Shown piece by piece: positions 19,002-29,681 of a stretch of DNA of 64,000 bases. Every line of letters begins with the position of its first letter. The stretch's first letter is position 1. The notes under the pieces were generated by a model, which was given only the letters and a program-made list of their open reading frames with translations, made no database searches and was not told the DNA's origin. Where the stretch lies: the NCBI RefSeq assembly GCF_012843315.1, contig NZ_JABAEX010000010.1, positions 16,937 through 80,936 of the forward strand. Direction: 5' to 3'. Origin of the DNA: Streptococcus sp. WB01_FAA12. GTDB lineage: Bacteria; Bacillota; Bacilli; Lactobacillales; Streptococcaceae. The translations under genes were made by a program, and so were the position numbers.

Positions 19002-19178
19002 TCAAGAAGCAACAGCTAAAAATAGTTGTTGCTTTTTGCACCCTTTCATCCGAATGTTTTCTGAATTGAGATTGAATAGCTTGTAAGCCATAATAAAGTG
19101 TTTTTCAGCAACATGACCTCCAAATTCAGTCCGGTCATATTTCTGGACTTTGATTAGTTTATTTGATGCCGTAAAATT
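19002..19178 (-). pseudogene. Unidentified 58-codon open remnant
   Basis: The frame reads without stop for 58 codons and includes YDRTEFGGHVAEKHF and YKLFNLNSENIRM, which look like real protein rather than random translation. It has no plausible start site and no ribosome-binding site, and it runs into the endoD terminator. It is probably the decayed tail of a lost gene. I do not recognise the family. Confidence 0.3.
19007..19037 (+). terminator. Terminator of endoD
   Basis: AAGCAAC pairs with GTTGCTT across a loop and is followed by TTTTT, about 50 bp after the endoD stop. Confidence 0.75.
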
Positions 19179-19452
19179 TCAATAAAATTGTGCACTTAAT
19201 TTGACAATTCAAGGCTTAAAAATCGTGTAATAGTATCTTTAGATTTTCCCATCTTACTTTAGAAAAAAATTATGAAAGACTTCGAATTCGTTAAATTCTA
19301 ATAAAACTTGGTCACAAGATTTATTGACGATTAATGATGTAAGTTGTATAATCTAACTAGGATACTGTTTATATATAATAATATTTTATAATTTTATTTA
19401 TAAATTGCAGAGATTTTTTAAAAATATAAAATGACATAGGAGAATGTATATT

Positions 19453-20181
19453 ATGGCAAATTATATTATGTTACATCAAAATAGAATTGAAGTAAAAATT
19501 GATGATATTACTGTATACTGTGATAATTTTAAAGGGAATCAAGATCCATATGTTTGGAGTGAAAGATTTCTGAATACATTTTGCAAAACTAATCAAATTA
19601 AAGCATCTCAACTTAAAAAGGGAGATACATTGTTTTGGTTTACCAGACAAGGAACCCCATCAGATGATAAGTGGTTTGTTGATTTAGTATTTATTGTAGA
19701 CGAGATAATTTATTGGGAAAAGAGTGATAAAGTAGGAAAAGTAGGTGATAATCCTTTTGAACACTATAATGATGTCAAACTTTCAACAATACAATATGAT
19801 GAATTTTCTTATAAAGATCATTATGAGTGGGCAAAAAATGATCATCCTAAAACAAGTAGTAGACCAAAGAGACGATTTACTATAGTTGCTTCAAAGGAGA
19901 GTTATCAACCACAAACTGAAAATAAAGAATTAATTGAAATAAACGATAAATGTATCCTTGATATGTTTAGTCATTCACCATATGGTGGGGGCGGGTTCAG
20001 GTGCAAAGAAATTACTGATAAACAAGTAAAGTGTATTGAGAATCATATACTTAACAAAAAGAAGATAGAATTGAAAGGAACTGACCTTTTTAAATTAAGG
20101 AGTAATAGTCAAAAGTGGGAGAGTAAGAAGTGGAGATGTGAGAGGTGGAAGAGAAAAAAATGGGAGAGTAAGGAATATTAG
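19453..20181 (+). CDS. Orphan AT-rich protein with C-terminal W-x4 tandem repeats
   Basis: This soluble 242-residue protein has no signal peptide or membrane segment, and I do not recognise the family. The N-terminal 100 residues look like a compact beta-rich fold: KKGDTLFWFTRQG, then FVDLVFIVDEIIYW. This recalls PUA/EVE-like nucleic-acid-modification readers only in outline. The middle carries a basic patch (SSRPKRRFTIVA) and a glycine run in YGGGGF. The C-terminus consists of four W-x4 pentapeptides rich in Lys/Arg/Glu. The ATG at 19453 or an in-frame ATG at 19444 could start it; AGGAG precedes 19444, so the longer form is also possible. Its AT content is much higher than that of endoD or pgk, suggesting horizontal gain. 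Confidence 0.6.
   Translation: MANYIMLHQNRIEVKIDDITVYCDNFKGNQDPYVWSERFLNTFCKTNQIKASQLKKGDTLFWFTRQGTPSDDKWFVDLVFIVDEIIYWEKSDKVGKVGDNPFEHYNDVKLSTIQYDEFSYKDHYEWAKNDHPKTSSRPKRRFTIVASKESYQPQTENKELIEINDKCILDMFSHSPYGGGGFRCKEITDKQVKCIENHILNKKKIELKGTDLFKLRSNSQKWESKKWRCERWKRKKWESKEY
20116..20175 (+). repeat. Four tandem 15-bp units (minisatellite) at the end of the orphan gene
   Basis: Units start at 20116, 20131, 20146 and 20161, each beginning TGG and rich in GA. The first and last share TGGGAGAGTAAG. They encode W-E-S-K-K, W-R-C-E-R, W-K-R-K-K and W-E-S-K-E. The unit length is a multiple of three, so copy-number change would keep the frame. Confidence 0.85.
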
Positions 20182-20515
20182 ATAAGATAATTTGAACGGA
20201 ACCGACTCTTTTAACATACAAAATAAAGTAATCTGAAAATTCATTGAAAGCCAATCTTTTGTATCGATAAAACTATATTTTTAAAACTAGGTATTAAGTT
20301 TGATTAAGTGAATTTTACAATTCTAAATATTACCATAGTCTCTACTCTTTCTACTATTTTTAGGAATCTAAATAAAGCTTGTTAAAATAAAGTCTATAGA
20401 TAGATGAATCAATTTTTACAGAAATAAAGAACTGGAAAAGTGCAGGCTTTTGCTATCTCTTTTGCTGATTTTGTGATATAATTAACACGTATAAAAAAAG
20501 AAGGAGTCATATCTA
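20182..20515. other. Intergenic region before pgk
   Basis: The 334-bp gap is strongly AT-rich up to about 20430 and shows no gene, repeat or clear terminator there. Its right end holds the pgk promoter and ribosome-binding site. Confidence 0.55.
20477..20482 (+). promoter_or_regulatory. Extended -10 promoter of pgk
   Basis: TATAAT is preceded by TGA in the TGn position. No good -35 is visible. It lies about 35 bp upstream of the pgk ATG, which has AGGAG in front. Confidence 0.65.
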
Positions 20516-21715
20516 ATGGCAAAATTGACTGTTAAAGACGTTGACTTGAAAGGGAAAAAAGTTCTCGTTCGTGTTGACTTCAACGTTCCTGTAAAAGATG
20601 GCGTGATTACTAACGACAACCGTATCACTGCAGCTCTTCCAACTATCAAGTACATCCTTGAACAAGGTGGACGTGCAATCCTCTTCTCTCACCTTGGCCG
20701 TGTAAAAGAAGAAGCAGACAAAGCTGGTAAATCACTCGCTCCTGTAGCTGCTGACTTGGCTGCTAAGTTGGGACAAGAAGTTAAATTTATCCCAGGTGTT
20801 ACACGTGGTGCTGAATTGGAAGCCGCTGTTAACGCTCTTGAAGATGGACAAGTTCTCTTGGTTGAAAACACTCGTTTTGAAGATGTTGACGGCAAGAAAG
20901 AATCTAAAAATGATCCTGAACTTGGTAAATACTGGGCATCACTTGGAGATGGTATCTTCGTAAACGATGCATTCGGTACAGCTCACCGTGCACACGCATC
21001 TAACGTTGGTATCTCAGCAAACGTTGAAAAAGCAGTTGCTGGATTCCTTCTTGAAAACGAAATTGCCTACATCCAAGAAGCTGTTGAAGCCCCAGAACGT
21101 CCATTCGTGGCTATCCTTGGTGGTTCAAAAGTTTCAGACAAGATCGGTGTTATCGAAAACTTGCTTGAAAAAGCTGATAAAGTTCTTATCGGTGGTGGGA
21201 TGACTTACACATTCTACAAAGCACAAGGTATCGAAATCGGTAACTCACTTGTAGAAGAAGACAAATTGGATGTCGCTAAAGCTCTTCTTGAAAAAGCAAA
21301 CGGCAAATTGATCTTGCCAGTTGACTCAAAAGAAGCAAACGCATTTGCAGACTACACTGAAGTAAAAGATACTGAAGGTGAAGCAGTAGACCCAGGTTTC
21401 CTTGGTTTGGATATTGGTCCTAAATCTATCGCTAAATTCGACGAAGCCTTGACTGGTGCGAAAACAGTTGTATGGAACGGACCTATGGGTGTATTTGAAA
21501 ACCCTGACTTCCAAGCTGGTACAATCGGTGTCATGGACGCTATCGTGAAACAACCTGGCGTGAAATCAATCATCGGTGGTGGTGACTCAGCTGCCGCAGC
21601 TATCAACCTTGGTCGCGCAGACAAGTTCTCATGGATCTCTACAGGTGGTGGAGCGTCAATGGAACTTCTTGAAGGTAAAGTTCTTCCAGGATTGGCTGCG
21701 CTTACAGGAAAATAA
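20516..21715 (+). CDS. pgk: Phosphoglycerate kinase
   Basis: This 399-residue glycolytic enzyme transfers phosphate from 1,3-bisphosphoglycerate to ADP. Diagnostic segments are [11 protein letters not shown] near the start (about 15-25), the substrate-binding [18 protein letters not shown], and the C-terminal nucleotide-binding GGGDSAAA. Codon use is that of a highly expressed gene, and the gene is followed by a strong terminator. Confidence 0.97.
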   Translation: MAKLTVKDVDLKGKKVLVRVDFNVPVKDGVITNDNRITAALPTIKYILEQGGRAILFSHLGRVKEEADKAGKSLAPVAADLAAKLGQEVKFIPGVTRGAELEAAVNALEDGQVLLVENTRFEDVDGKKESKNDPELGKYWASLGDGIFVNDAFGTAHRAHASNVGISANVEKAVAGFLLENEIAYIQEAVEAPERPFVAILGGSKVSDKIGVIENLLEKADKVLIGGGMTYTFYKAQGIEIGNSLVEEDKLDVAKALLEKANGKLILPVDSKEANAFADYTEVKDTEGEAVDPGFLGLDIGPKSIAKFDEALTGAKTVVWNGPMGVFENPDFQAGTIGVMDAIVKQPGVKSIIGGGDSAAAAINLGRADKFSWISTGGGASMELLEGKVLPGLAALTGK

Positions 21716-21736
21716 GTTTTCTTAAATGAAACGATG

Positions 21737-21765
21737 AAAAGAGGAACTCTGTTTCCTCTTTTTTA
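21737..21765 (+). terminator. Terminator of pgk
   Basis: AAAAGAGGAA pairs with TTTCCTCTTTT and is followed by further T residues. Confidence 0.9.
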
Positions 21766-21850
21766 TAGTCTAAATTAAAAACGCTTCCGATTGATTTTGG
21801 CTCATAAAATCAACTAAATTATGATAAAATGGAAATAGAAAGTTGAGATT

Positions 21851-22378
21851 ATGAGTTATTTTAAAAAATATAAATTTGATAAGTCACAGTTCAAGCTTGG
21901 TCTACGAACCTTTAAAACCGGAATTGCTGTTTTTCTAGTTCTCTTAATCTTTGGTTTTTTTGGCTGGAAGGGACTGCAAATTGGGGCTTTGACAGCAGTC
22001 TTTAGTTTGCGAGAAAGCTTTGATAAGAGTGTTCATTTTGGAACATCACGTATCTTAGGAAATAGCATCGGGGGTTTTTATGCTCTTGTCTTTTTCCTCT
22101 TAAATACCTTATTTCAAGAAGCTTTTTGGGTAACCCTACTAGTTGTTCCGATTTGCACCATGTTAACCATTATGACAAATGTTGCCATGAACAACAAGGC
22201 GGGAGTTATCGGTGGTGTAGCGGCTATGTTGATTATTACCCTATCAATACCAAGCGGAGAAACATTTTTGTACGTGTTTGCGCGCGTATTTGAAACATTT
22301 ATGGGAGTTTTTGTCGCAATCCTTGTAAATTATGATATTGAGCAACTGAAACTCTTTTGGGAGAAAAAAAGAAAATAA
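21851..22378 (+). CDS. FUSC-like aromatic-acid exporter family membrane protein
   Basis: This 175-residue integral membrane protein has four to five predicted helices after a basic N-terminus (KLGLRTFKTGIAVF). The pattern RTFKTGIAVFL and ALTAVFSLRESFDKS resembles the N-terminal membrane domain of FUSC/ArAE-type proteins. Only the membrane half is present; the soluble C-terminal domain of longer relatives is absent, as is common in streptococci. The substrate is unknown. It lies directly upstream of glnRA but has its own unit. Confidence 0.75.
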   Translation: MSYFKKYKFDKSQFKLGLRTFKTGIAVFLVLLIFGFFGWKGLQIGALTAVFSLRESFDKSVHFGTSRILGNSIGGFYALVFFLLNTLFQEAFWVTLLVVPICTMLTIMTNVAMNNKAGVIGGVAAMLIITLSIPSGETFLYVFARVFETFMGVFVAILVNYDIEQLKLFWEKKRK

Positions 22379-22395
22379 TGTTACATTTTGTAACA
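22379..22395. promoter_or_regulatory. GlnR operator upstream of glnRA
   Basis: TGTTACATTTTGTAACA fits the GlnR/TnrA box TGTNA-N7-TNACA exactly and is a near-perfect palindrome. It lies just upstream of the glnR -35, which supports nitrogen-dependent autoregulation. Confidence 0.9.
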
Positions 22396-22402
22396 TTATT
22401 CG

Positions 22403-22431
22403 TTGACGTATGTCTTTTTTTAGACTATAAT
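22403..22431 (+). promoter_or_regulatory. Promoter of glnRA
   Basis: TTGACG and TATAAT are separated by 17 bp. The start codon of glnR follows 24 bp downstream of the -10. Confidence 0.85.
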
Positions 22432-22454
22432 AGACAGGAAGAAGGAAATTGTAA

Positions 22455-22811
22455 ATGAAGGAAAGAGAATTTCGCCGAAATATAGCTGTTTTTCCTATCG
22501 GTAGTGTTATGAAATTGACCGATCTCTCGGCGCGTCAGATTCGTTATTATGAAGATCAAGAGTTGATAAAGCCTGATCGAAACGAAGGAAACCGTCGTAT
22601 GTATTCGTTGAATGACATGGATCGTCTGCTTGAAATCAAAGATTATATCTCTGAAGGTCATAATATCGCTGCCATTAAGAAAAAATATGCTGAACGGGAG
22701 GCGAAGTCCAAGAAAGCCGTGAGTCAGACGGAAGTGCGTCGTGCGCTTCATAATGAGCTCCTCCAACAGGGACGCTTTGCTTCAGCGCAGTCACCTTTTG
22801 GTCGCGGTTAG
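22455..22811 (+). CDS. glnR: MerR-family nitrogen regulator GlnR
   Basis: This 118-residue repressor of glutamine-synthesis and ammonium-uptake genes is activated for DNA binding by feedback-inhibited glutamine synthetase. It has an N-terminal MerR-type winged helix (VMKLTDLSARQIRYYEDQELIKP) and a short C-terminal tail that contacts GS. It is in an operon with glnA, and a GlnR box lies in its own promoter. Confidence 0.94.
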   Translation: MKEREFRRNIAVFPIGSVMKLTDLSARQIRYYEDQELIKPDRNEGNRRMYSLNDMDRLLEIKDYISEGHNIAAIKKKYAEREAKSKKAVSQTEVRRALHNELLQQGRFASAQSPFGRG

Positions 22812-22847
22812 GCAACCGCAAGTAGTCATACATTAAGGAGAAAAACT

Positions 22848-24194
22848 ATGCCAATCACAGCTGCAGATATTCGTCGTGAAGTCAAGGAAAAAAATGTTAC
22901 CTTTATTCGTCTCATGTTTTCAGATATTCTGGGAACCATGAAAAACGTCGAAATTCCTGCTACAGATGAACAGTTAGATAAGGTCTTGTCAAACAAAGCC
23001 ATGTTTGATGGCTCTTCTATTGAAGGTTTTGTACGTATCAATGAGTCAGATATGTACTTGTACCCAGACTTGGATACATGGACAGTCTTCCCTTGGGGAG
23101 ATGAAAACGGAAGTGTTGCAGGTTTGATCTGTGATGTCTATACAACAGAAGGTAAACCATTTGCAGGTGACCCTCGTGGCAATTTGAAACGTGCTCTTCG
23201 CCATATGGAAGAAGTAGGATTCAAATCCTTCAACCTTGGACCAGAGCCAGAATTCTTCCTATTTAAGTTGGATGAAAATGGGGACCCAACACTTGAAGTA
23301 AATGACAAGGGTGGCTACTTTGATTTGGCCCCTACTGACCTTGCGGACAATACACGTCGTGAAATCGTTAATGTCTTGACCAAAATGGGATTTGAAGTAG
23401 AAGCCAGTCACCACGAGGTTGCGGTTGGACAGCATGAGATTGACTTCAAGTACGATGAAGTTCTCCGTGCTTGTGATAAGATTCAAATCTTTAAACTTGT
23501 TGTTAAAACCATTGCTCGCAAACATGGTCTTTATGCTACCTTTATGGCGAAACCAAAATTTGGTATTGCTGGGTCAGGTATGCACTGTAATATGTCCTTG
23601 TTTGATGCAGAAGGAAATAATGCCTTCTTTGATCCAAATGATCCAAAAGGAATGCAGTTGTCTGAAACGGCCTACCATTTCCTTGGTGGTTTGATCAAGC
23701 ATGCTTACAACTATACTGCCATCATGAACCCAACGGTTAACTCATACAAACGTTTAGTTCCAGGTTATGAAGCGCCTGTTTACATTGCTTGGGCTGGCCG
23801 TAACCGTTCGCCACTTGTGCGCGTGCCTGCTTCACGTGGAATGGGGACTCGTCTTGAGTTGCGTTCGGTGGATCCAATGGCAAACCCATACATCGCTATG
23901 GCGGTTCTTTTGGAAGTTGGTTTGCATGGTATTGAAAACAAAATCGACGCACCAGCTCCTATCGAAGAAAATATCTATATTATGACGGCAGAAGAGCGTA
24001 AAGAAGCTGGTATTACAGACCTTCCATCAACTCTTCACAACGCTTTGAAAGCTCTGACTGAAGATGAAGTTGTCAGAGCGGCTCTTGGAGAACACATCTA
24101 CACAAGCTTCCTTGAAGCCAAACGAATCGAATGGGCAAGTTATGCGACCTTTGTGTCACAATGGGAAATTGATAACTATTTAGATCTTTACTAA
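22848..24194 (+). CDS. glnA: Glutamine synthetase, type I
   Basis: This 448-residue GSI-alpha enzyme makes glutamine from glutamate, ammonia and ATP. Signature segments are [10 protein letters not shown] (about residue 50), the catalytic block with GPEPEFFLF (about 131), and the ATP-binding [14 protein letters not shown]. The short length without the adenylylation loop fits Firmicutes GSI-alpha, which is controlled by feedback and by complex formation with GlnR. AAGGAG precedes the ATG. Confidence 0.97.
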   Translation: MPITAADIRREVKEKNVTFIRLMFSDILGTMKNVEIPATDEQLDKVLSNKAMFDGSSIEGFVRINESDMYLYPDLDTWTVFPWGDENGSVAGLICDVYTTEGKPFAGDPRGNLKRALRHMEEVGFKSFNLGPEPEFFLFKLDENGDPTLEVNDKGGYFDLAPTDLADNTRREIVNVLTKMGFEVEASHHEVAVGQHEIDFKYDEVLRACDKIQIFKLVVKTIARKHGLYATFMAKPKFGIAGSGMHCNMSLFDAEGNNAFFDPNDPKGMQLSETAYHFLGGLIKHAYNYTAIMNPTVNSYKRLVPGYEAPVYIAWAGRNRSPLVRVPASRGMGTRLELRSVDPMANPYIAMAVLLEVGLHGIENKIDAPAPIEENIYIMTAEERKEAGITDLPSTLHNALKALTEDEVVRAALGEHIYTSFLEAKRIEWASYATFVSQWEIDNYLDLY

Positions 24195-24200
24195 TATAGA

Positions 24201-24231
24201 AGAAAGATTGCCTGAGGGTGATCTTTTTTCT
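24201..24231 (+). terminator. Terminator of glnRA
   Basis: AAAGAT pairs with ATCTTT across a 12-nt loop, followed by a T-run, directly after the glnA stop. The stem is short. Confidence 0.6.
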
Positions 24232-24307
24232 TGCGTTTTATATCGAGGTGTGATATATATTGTATAACGAAGTACGATATATCGAATTGAATGGGAGGTG
24301 GTTATAA

Positions 24308-24628
24308 ATGGAATTAGCGGATAAGATTCGTCGGGTCTATCTTCCGATGACGGAAACAGGCTTTTATATCTTGTTTTGTCTACAGAAGGAGAACCATGGC
24401 TATGGTATTACCCAAAAGGTCAAGGAGATGACAGATTCGCAAGTCCTAATTAGTCCTGGTACTATGTATGGAACCTTGTCAAAAATGGAAAAGGATGGCT
24501 TGATTTCCTTTGTTCGCGAAGAGGAAAAACGGAAAATCTATCAGATAACAGATTTGGGACGAAAAGTTTTAGAGATTGAATTGAAACGTATTGAACGACT
24601 CTATAGAAACAGTCTGGAGGAAGGATGA
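24308..24628 (+). CDS. PadR-family transcriptional regulator
   Basis: This 106-residue PadR-like winged-helix regulator carries the family block ETGFYILFCLQKENHGYGITQKV, then ISPGTMYGTLSKMEKDGLI for the recognition helix and wing. GGGAGG precedes the ATG. An AT-rich region with imperfect dyads (around 24246-24285, including CGATATATCG) lies upstream and is the likely autoregulatory site. It overlaps the following DUF2812 gene by four bases, so it probably controls that cassette. Confidence 0.9.
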   Translation: MELADKIRRVYLPMTETGFYILFCLQKENHGYGITQKVKEMTDSQVLISPGTMYGTLSKMEKDGLISFVREEEKRKIYQITDLGRKVLEIELKRIERLYRNSLEEG

Positions 24629-25203
24629 TGGAAAAGAAGGTTATTTATAGAATTGCTACCATTGCGGATTATGATAGAGAGGCTTTATATCTTAGAAAAA
24701 TGCATGCTGAGGGGTGGAAGCTCAAGGAAGTAACCTACTCTAACTTAGTAGTTGCGGTTAAGTATACTTTTGAAAAGTGCCAACCGGAGCAGGTGTCTTA
24801 TCAGTTAGACTTTTATCCAATGAAAAAATCAGAGAGAGCCTCCTATTTACAATTATTTAAAGACTGTGGCTGGGAGCATATTACAGACTTTAATGGTTTT
24901 TCCTACTTTAGAAAAGCACATTCTGAAATTGAATCGGATGCAGAATTTGAAATTTATAATGACGCGGCCGGGAAGTTAGCTGTAGTCAAACGGATTTTAA
25001 TAATGCGAATGCTTCCTATTTTGCTTCTCTTTTTAGCTCTACTACCGGTTTTCTCAAAGTTTGTCAGTGGAGGTAGTTCTTTCAGTTGGGAATTGTTTTT
25101 GATTTTCATAATAGATTATGTTTTATTGATAGTTTTTGCGATTCAGATTTCTTATATTTTTTGGAGATTGTTCCAAAAGTGGAAAGAATTATCTGATAGT
25201 TGA
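24625..25203 (+). CDS. DUF2812 membrane protein (first copy)
   Basis: This 192-residue protein has an N-terminal cytoplasmic DUF2812 domain (about 1-110, with DREALYLRKMHAEGWKLKE and DCGWEHI) and two C-terminal membrane helices (about 128-150 and 158-182). DUF2812 proteins commonly sit beside PadR regulators, and their function is unknown. It is the second gene of the PadR cassette. Confidence 0.82.
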   Translation: MMEKKVIYRIATIADYDREALYLRKMHAEGWKLKEVTYSNLVVAVKYTFEKCQPEQVSYQLDFYPMKKSERASYLQLFKDCGWEHITDFNGFSYFRKAHSEIESDAEFEIYNDAAGKLAVVKRILIMRMLPILLLFLALLPVFSKFVSGGSSFSWELFLIFIIDYVLLIVFAIQISYIFWRLFQKWKELSDS

Positions 25204-25237
25204 AACAATACTTGTTTTCTGATTTGGAGGTCAGGCA

Positions 25238-25750
25238 ATGAATAGCAAAGTACAATTTCGGATTTTCACCATTGTTGATTTGGACAAGGAAGAAGAATAT
25301 TTGCATGAGATGCACTTGAAAGGTTGGAGGTATAGAACTAACCGTTTTGGTTTTTTCTATTTTGAACAATGCCAACCAGATGATGTCACCTATCATATCT
25401 ATGATTCTCGCAATCTTAAAAAGTGTAAGCATGAACTGCAAGATTTTAGAAATAGAGGTTGGGAATCGATAGAAACAGGTTTTTGTTCAATTCTTCGTAA
25501 ATCAGCTTCTGATTTACTTCCGGAGGATCAAGTCTATATGAATAAGGGGCTCAGGTGGGAAGTTATGCGGTCTAGACTTCGTTCATGTACAGCTACTTTC
25601 TTAGGTGGTTTTGTTGTCTGTATGAGTTTATTTAGAGAAGATCTTTCTATATCTTTCTTCATTATTTTTGTTCTATACGCTTTCCTGATTTCTTATCTGA
25701 TCTATGGATATTACAGACTTAAAAGGAAATACCAAGTAGATGAAAGATAA
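25238..25750 (+). CDS. DUF2812 membrane protein (second copy)
   Basis: This 170-residue paralogue of the preceding gene has the same layout: KEEEYLHEMHLKGWRYR, NRGWESIETGF, then two membrane helices near residues 112-130 and 135-158. GGAGG precedes the ATG. The two copies are clearly divergent in sequence, so the duplication is old. Transcription probably ends at the CIRCE-containing hairpin at 25775-25801. Confidence 0.82.
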   Translation: MNSKVQFRIFTIVDLDKEEEYLHEMHLKGWRYRTNRFGFFYFEQCQPDDVTYHIYDSRNLKKCKHELQDFRNRGWESIETGFCSILRKSASDLLPEDQVYMNKGLRWEVMRSRLRSCTATFLGGFVVCMSLFREDLSISFFIIFVLYAFLISYLIYGYYRLKRKYQVDER

Positions 25751-25774
25751 GTTTCTAGGTCCTCAGACTGATTT

Positions 25775-25801
25775 TTAGCACTCTTGATAAAAGAGTGCTA
25801 A
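25775..25801. promoter_or_regulatory. CIRCE element 1 (perfect), also terminator-like
   Basis: TTAGCACTC and GAGTGCTAA form the exact CIRCE inverted repeat with a 9-bp spacer. A T-run follows, so the same stem can act as the terminator of the upstream DUF2812 operon. It lies upstream of the hrcA promoter. Confidence 0.9.
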
Positions 25802-25818
25802 TTTTTTGAGTTTTTGTC

Positions 25819-25846
25819 TTGACATTCTCTTCTAAGGGTGTATAAT
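25819..25846 (+). promoter_or_regulatory. SigA promoter of the hrcA-grpE-dnaK operon
   Basis: TTGACA and TATAAT are separated by 16 bp and lie between two CIRCE elements. Confidence 0.9.
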
Positions 25847-25857
25847 AGAATCATGAG

Positions 25858-25884
25858 TTAGCACTTGAGTGTATTGAGTGCTAA
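25858..25884. promoter_or_regulatory. CIRCE element 2
   Basis: TTAGCACTT and GAGTGCTAA with a 9-bp spacer match CIRCE with one mismatch. It covers the expected start region just downstream of the -10, so HrcA bound here should block transcription. Confidence 0.93.
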
Positions 25885-25911
25885 TTGATCGGACAGAGAG
25901 GAGTGATGAAG

Positions 25912-26946
25912 ATGGTTACAGAGCGTCAGCAGGATATTTTAAATCTGATTATTGACATCTTTACCAAAACGCACGAACCTGTCGGATCCAAAGCCTTGCA
26001 AGAGTCTATTAACTCTAGCAGTGCAACCATTCGTAATGATATGGCAGCTTTAGAAAAGCAAGGTTTGCTTGAAAAAGCTCATACTTCCAGTGGTCGGATG
26101 CCAAGTGTTGCTGGTTTTCAGTACTATGTGAAACACTCACTGGATTTTGACCGACTGGCTGAAAATGAGGTCTATGAGATTGTCAAAGCCTTTGATCAGG
26201 AATTCTTCAAACTGGAGGATATTCTACAAGAGGCTGCTAATGTCTTGACAGACTTGAGTGGCTGTACGGTAGTAGCACTGGATGTTGAGCCGAGCAGGCA
26301 ACGGTTGACAGCCTTTGATATCGTTGTTTTGGGACAACATACTGCTCTTGCAGTTTTTACACTTGACGAGTCCCGAACGGTTACCAGTCAGTTTTTGATT
26401 CCAAGGAATTTCTTGCAGGAGGATTTGCTGAAGCTTAAGGCAATCATTCAGGAACGTTTCCTCGGTCACACCGTTCTAGATATTCACTATAAGATTCGGA
26501 CGGAGATTCCGCAGATTATCCAGCGTTACTTTACAACGACGGACAATGTCATGGATCTCTTTGAACACATTTTTAAAGAAATGTTCAACGAAAACATTGT
26601 GGTGGCGGGCAAGGTCAATCTCTTGAATTTTGCCAATCTCGCAGCCTATCAGTTCTTTGACCAACCACAGAAAGTGGCTCTGGAGATTCGTGAAGGTCTG
26701 CATGAAGATCAGATGCAAAGCGTCCGTGTTGCGGACAGTCAAGAGTCTTGTCTGGCAGACCTAGCAGTGATTAGCAGTAAATTCCTCATCCCTTATCGAG
26801 GATTTGGAATTCTGGCGATTATCGGTCCGGTTAATCTGGATTACCAGCAATTGGTCAATCAACTCAATGTTGTCAATCGAGTACTAACTATGAAACTCAC
26901 AGATTTCTATCGCTATTTGAGTAGTAATCATTATGAGGTGAGTTGA
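25912..26946 (+). CDS. hrcA: Heat-inducible transcription repressor HrcA
   Basis: HrcA binds CIRCE to repress the dnaK and groE operons and needs GroE for activity. The protein has an N-terminal winged helix ([17 protein letters not shown], then [25 protein letters not shown]), a dimerisation domain, and an inserted GAF-like domain. The ATG giving MVTERQQ fits the usual N-terminus. GAGG lies before the in-frame GTG/ATG cluster at 25903-25912, so an earlier start adding three residues or more is possible. The grpE start region overlaps its end closely. Confidence 0.93.
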   Translation: MVTERQQDILNLIIDIFTKTHEPVGSKALQESINSSSATIRNDMAALEKQGLLEKAHTSSGRMPSVAGFQYYVKHSLDFDRLAENEVYEIVKAFDQEFFKLEDILQEAANVLTDLSGCTVVALDVEPSRQRLTAFDIVVLGQHTALAVFTLDESRTVTSQFLIPRNFLQEDLLKLKAIIQERFLGHTVLDIHYKIRTEIPQIIQRYFTTTDNVMDLFEHIFKEMFNENIVVAGKVNLLNFANLAAYQFFDQPQKVALEIREGLHEDQMQSVRVADSQESCLADLAVISSKFLIPYRGFGILAIIGPVNLDYQQLVNQLNVVNRVLTMKLTDFYRYLSSNHYEVS

Positions 26947-26984
26947 ACATGAAATTACATAAATTCCTAAAAAGGAGGCGAAAA

Positions 26985-27500
26985 ATGTCTGAGGAAATAA
27001 AAAACGAAGAAGTAAAAGAAGAGGAAGTGGTGGAAACGACTGAGGAAACAACTCCTGAAAAGTCAGAGCTAGACTTGGCAAATGAACGTGCGGATGAGTT
27101 TGAAAATAAATACCTTCGTGCTCATGCAGAAATGCAAAATATCCAACGCCGTGCCAATGAAGAGCGTCAAAACTTGCAACGTTATCGTAGTCAAGACTTA
27201 GGAAAGGCTATCCTCCCTTCTTTGGACAACCTTGAGCGTGCGCTTGCCGTTGAAGGATTGACAGATGATGTGAAGAAGGGCTTGGAGATGGTGCAAGAAA
27301 GCTTGGTTCATGCTTTGAAAGAAGAGGGAATCGAAGAAATCGCAGCCGACGGAGAGTTTGACCATAACTACCATATGGCTATCCAAACTCTCCCAGCAGA
27401 CGATGAACACCCAGCAGACACTATTGCACAAGTCTTCCAAAAAGGCTACAAACTCCATGACCGCATCCTACGCCCAGCAATGGTAGTGGTCTATAACTAG
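26985..27500 (+). CDS. grpE: Nucleotide-exchange factor GrpE
   Basis: This 171-residue GrpE releases ADP from DnaK. It has an acidic N-terminal tail, a long helical dimerisation region (about 40-115) and a beta domain ending in RPAMVVVYN. The ATG at 26985 has AAAGGAGG just upstream; an in-frame TTG 42 bp earlier would give a Lys/Arg-rich leader not found in GrpE. It is followed by an unusual 354-bp hairpin-rich gap before dnaK. Confidence 0.94.
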   Translation: MSEEIKNEEVKEEEVVETTEETTPEKSELDLANERADEFENKYLRAHAEMQNIQRRANEERQNLQRYRSQDLGKAILPSLDNLERALAVEGLTDDVKKGLEMVQESLVHALKEEGIEEIAADGEFDHNYHMAIQTLPADDEHPADTIAQVFQKGYKLHDRILRPAMVVVYN

Positions 27501-27504
27501 GCAA

Positions 27505-27535
27505 TTCTGACGGTTGCTGAAGCAACTCGTCAGAA
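27505..27535. repeat. Long perfect-stem hairpin after grpE
   Basis: TTCTGACG-GTTGC and GCAAC-T-CGTCAGAA pair to form a 13-bp stem with one bulged T and a TGAA loop, starting four bases after the grpE stop. There is no T-run. Confidence 0.8.
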
Positions 27536-27711
27536 AACGGCAATCGCTATGGCGTTTGCCTAGCCTCCTTACTAACTCGTCGTCGAAATAAAATCGATTT
27601 CGACTTCTCGTGTCGTAACATAATTGAAACCTTGTCCGAAACGACAATAAACTATGAAGAAAGATAAGAAATTGTTCAGCTTTGCAATAGTGAGCGGAGC
27701 GAACCAAAGGC

Positions 27712-29678
<1,967 letters not shown>

Positions 29679-29681
29679 AAA

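Larger units (their letters stand above)
18959..19443. other. AT-rich intergenic region after endoD with gene debris
   Basis: This 485-bp gap contains a terminator at 19007-19037 and, on the minus strand, a 58-codon open remnant (19002-19178). A long AT-rich stretch (about 19180-19440) holds only the probable promoter and ribosome-binding site of the next gene. I see no repeats or RNA genes. Confidence 0.55.
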
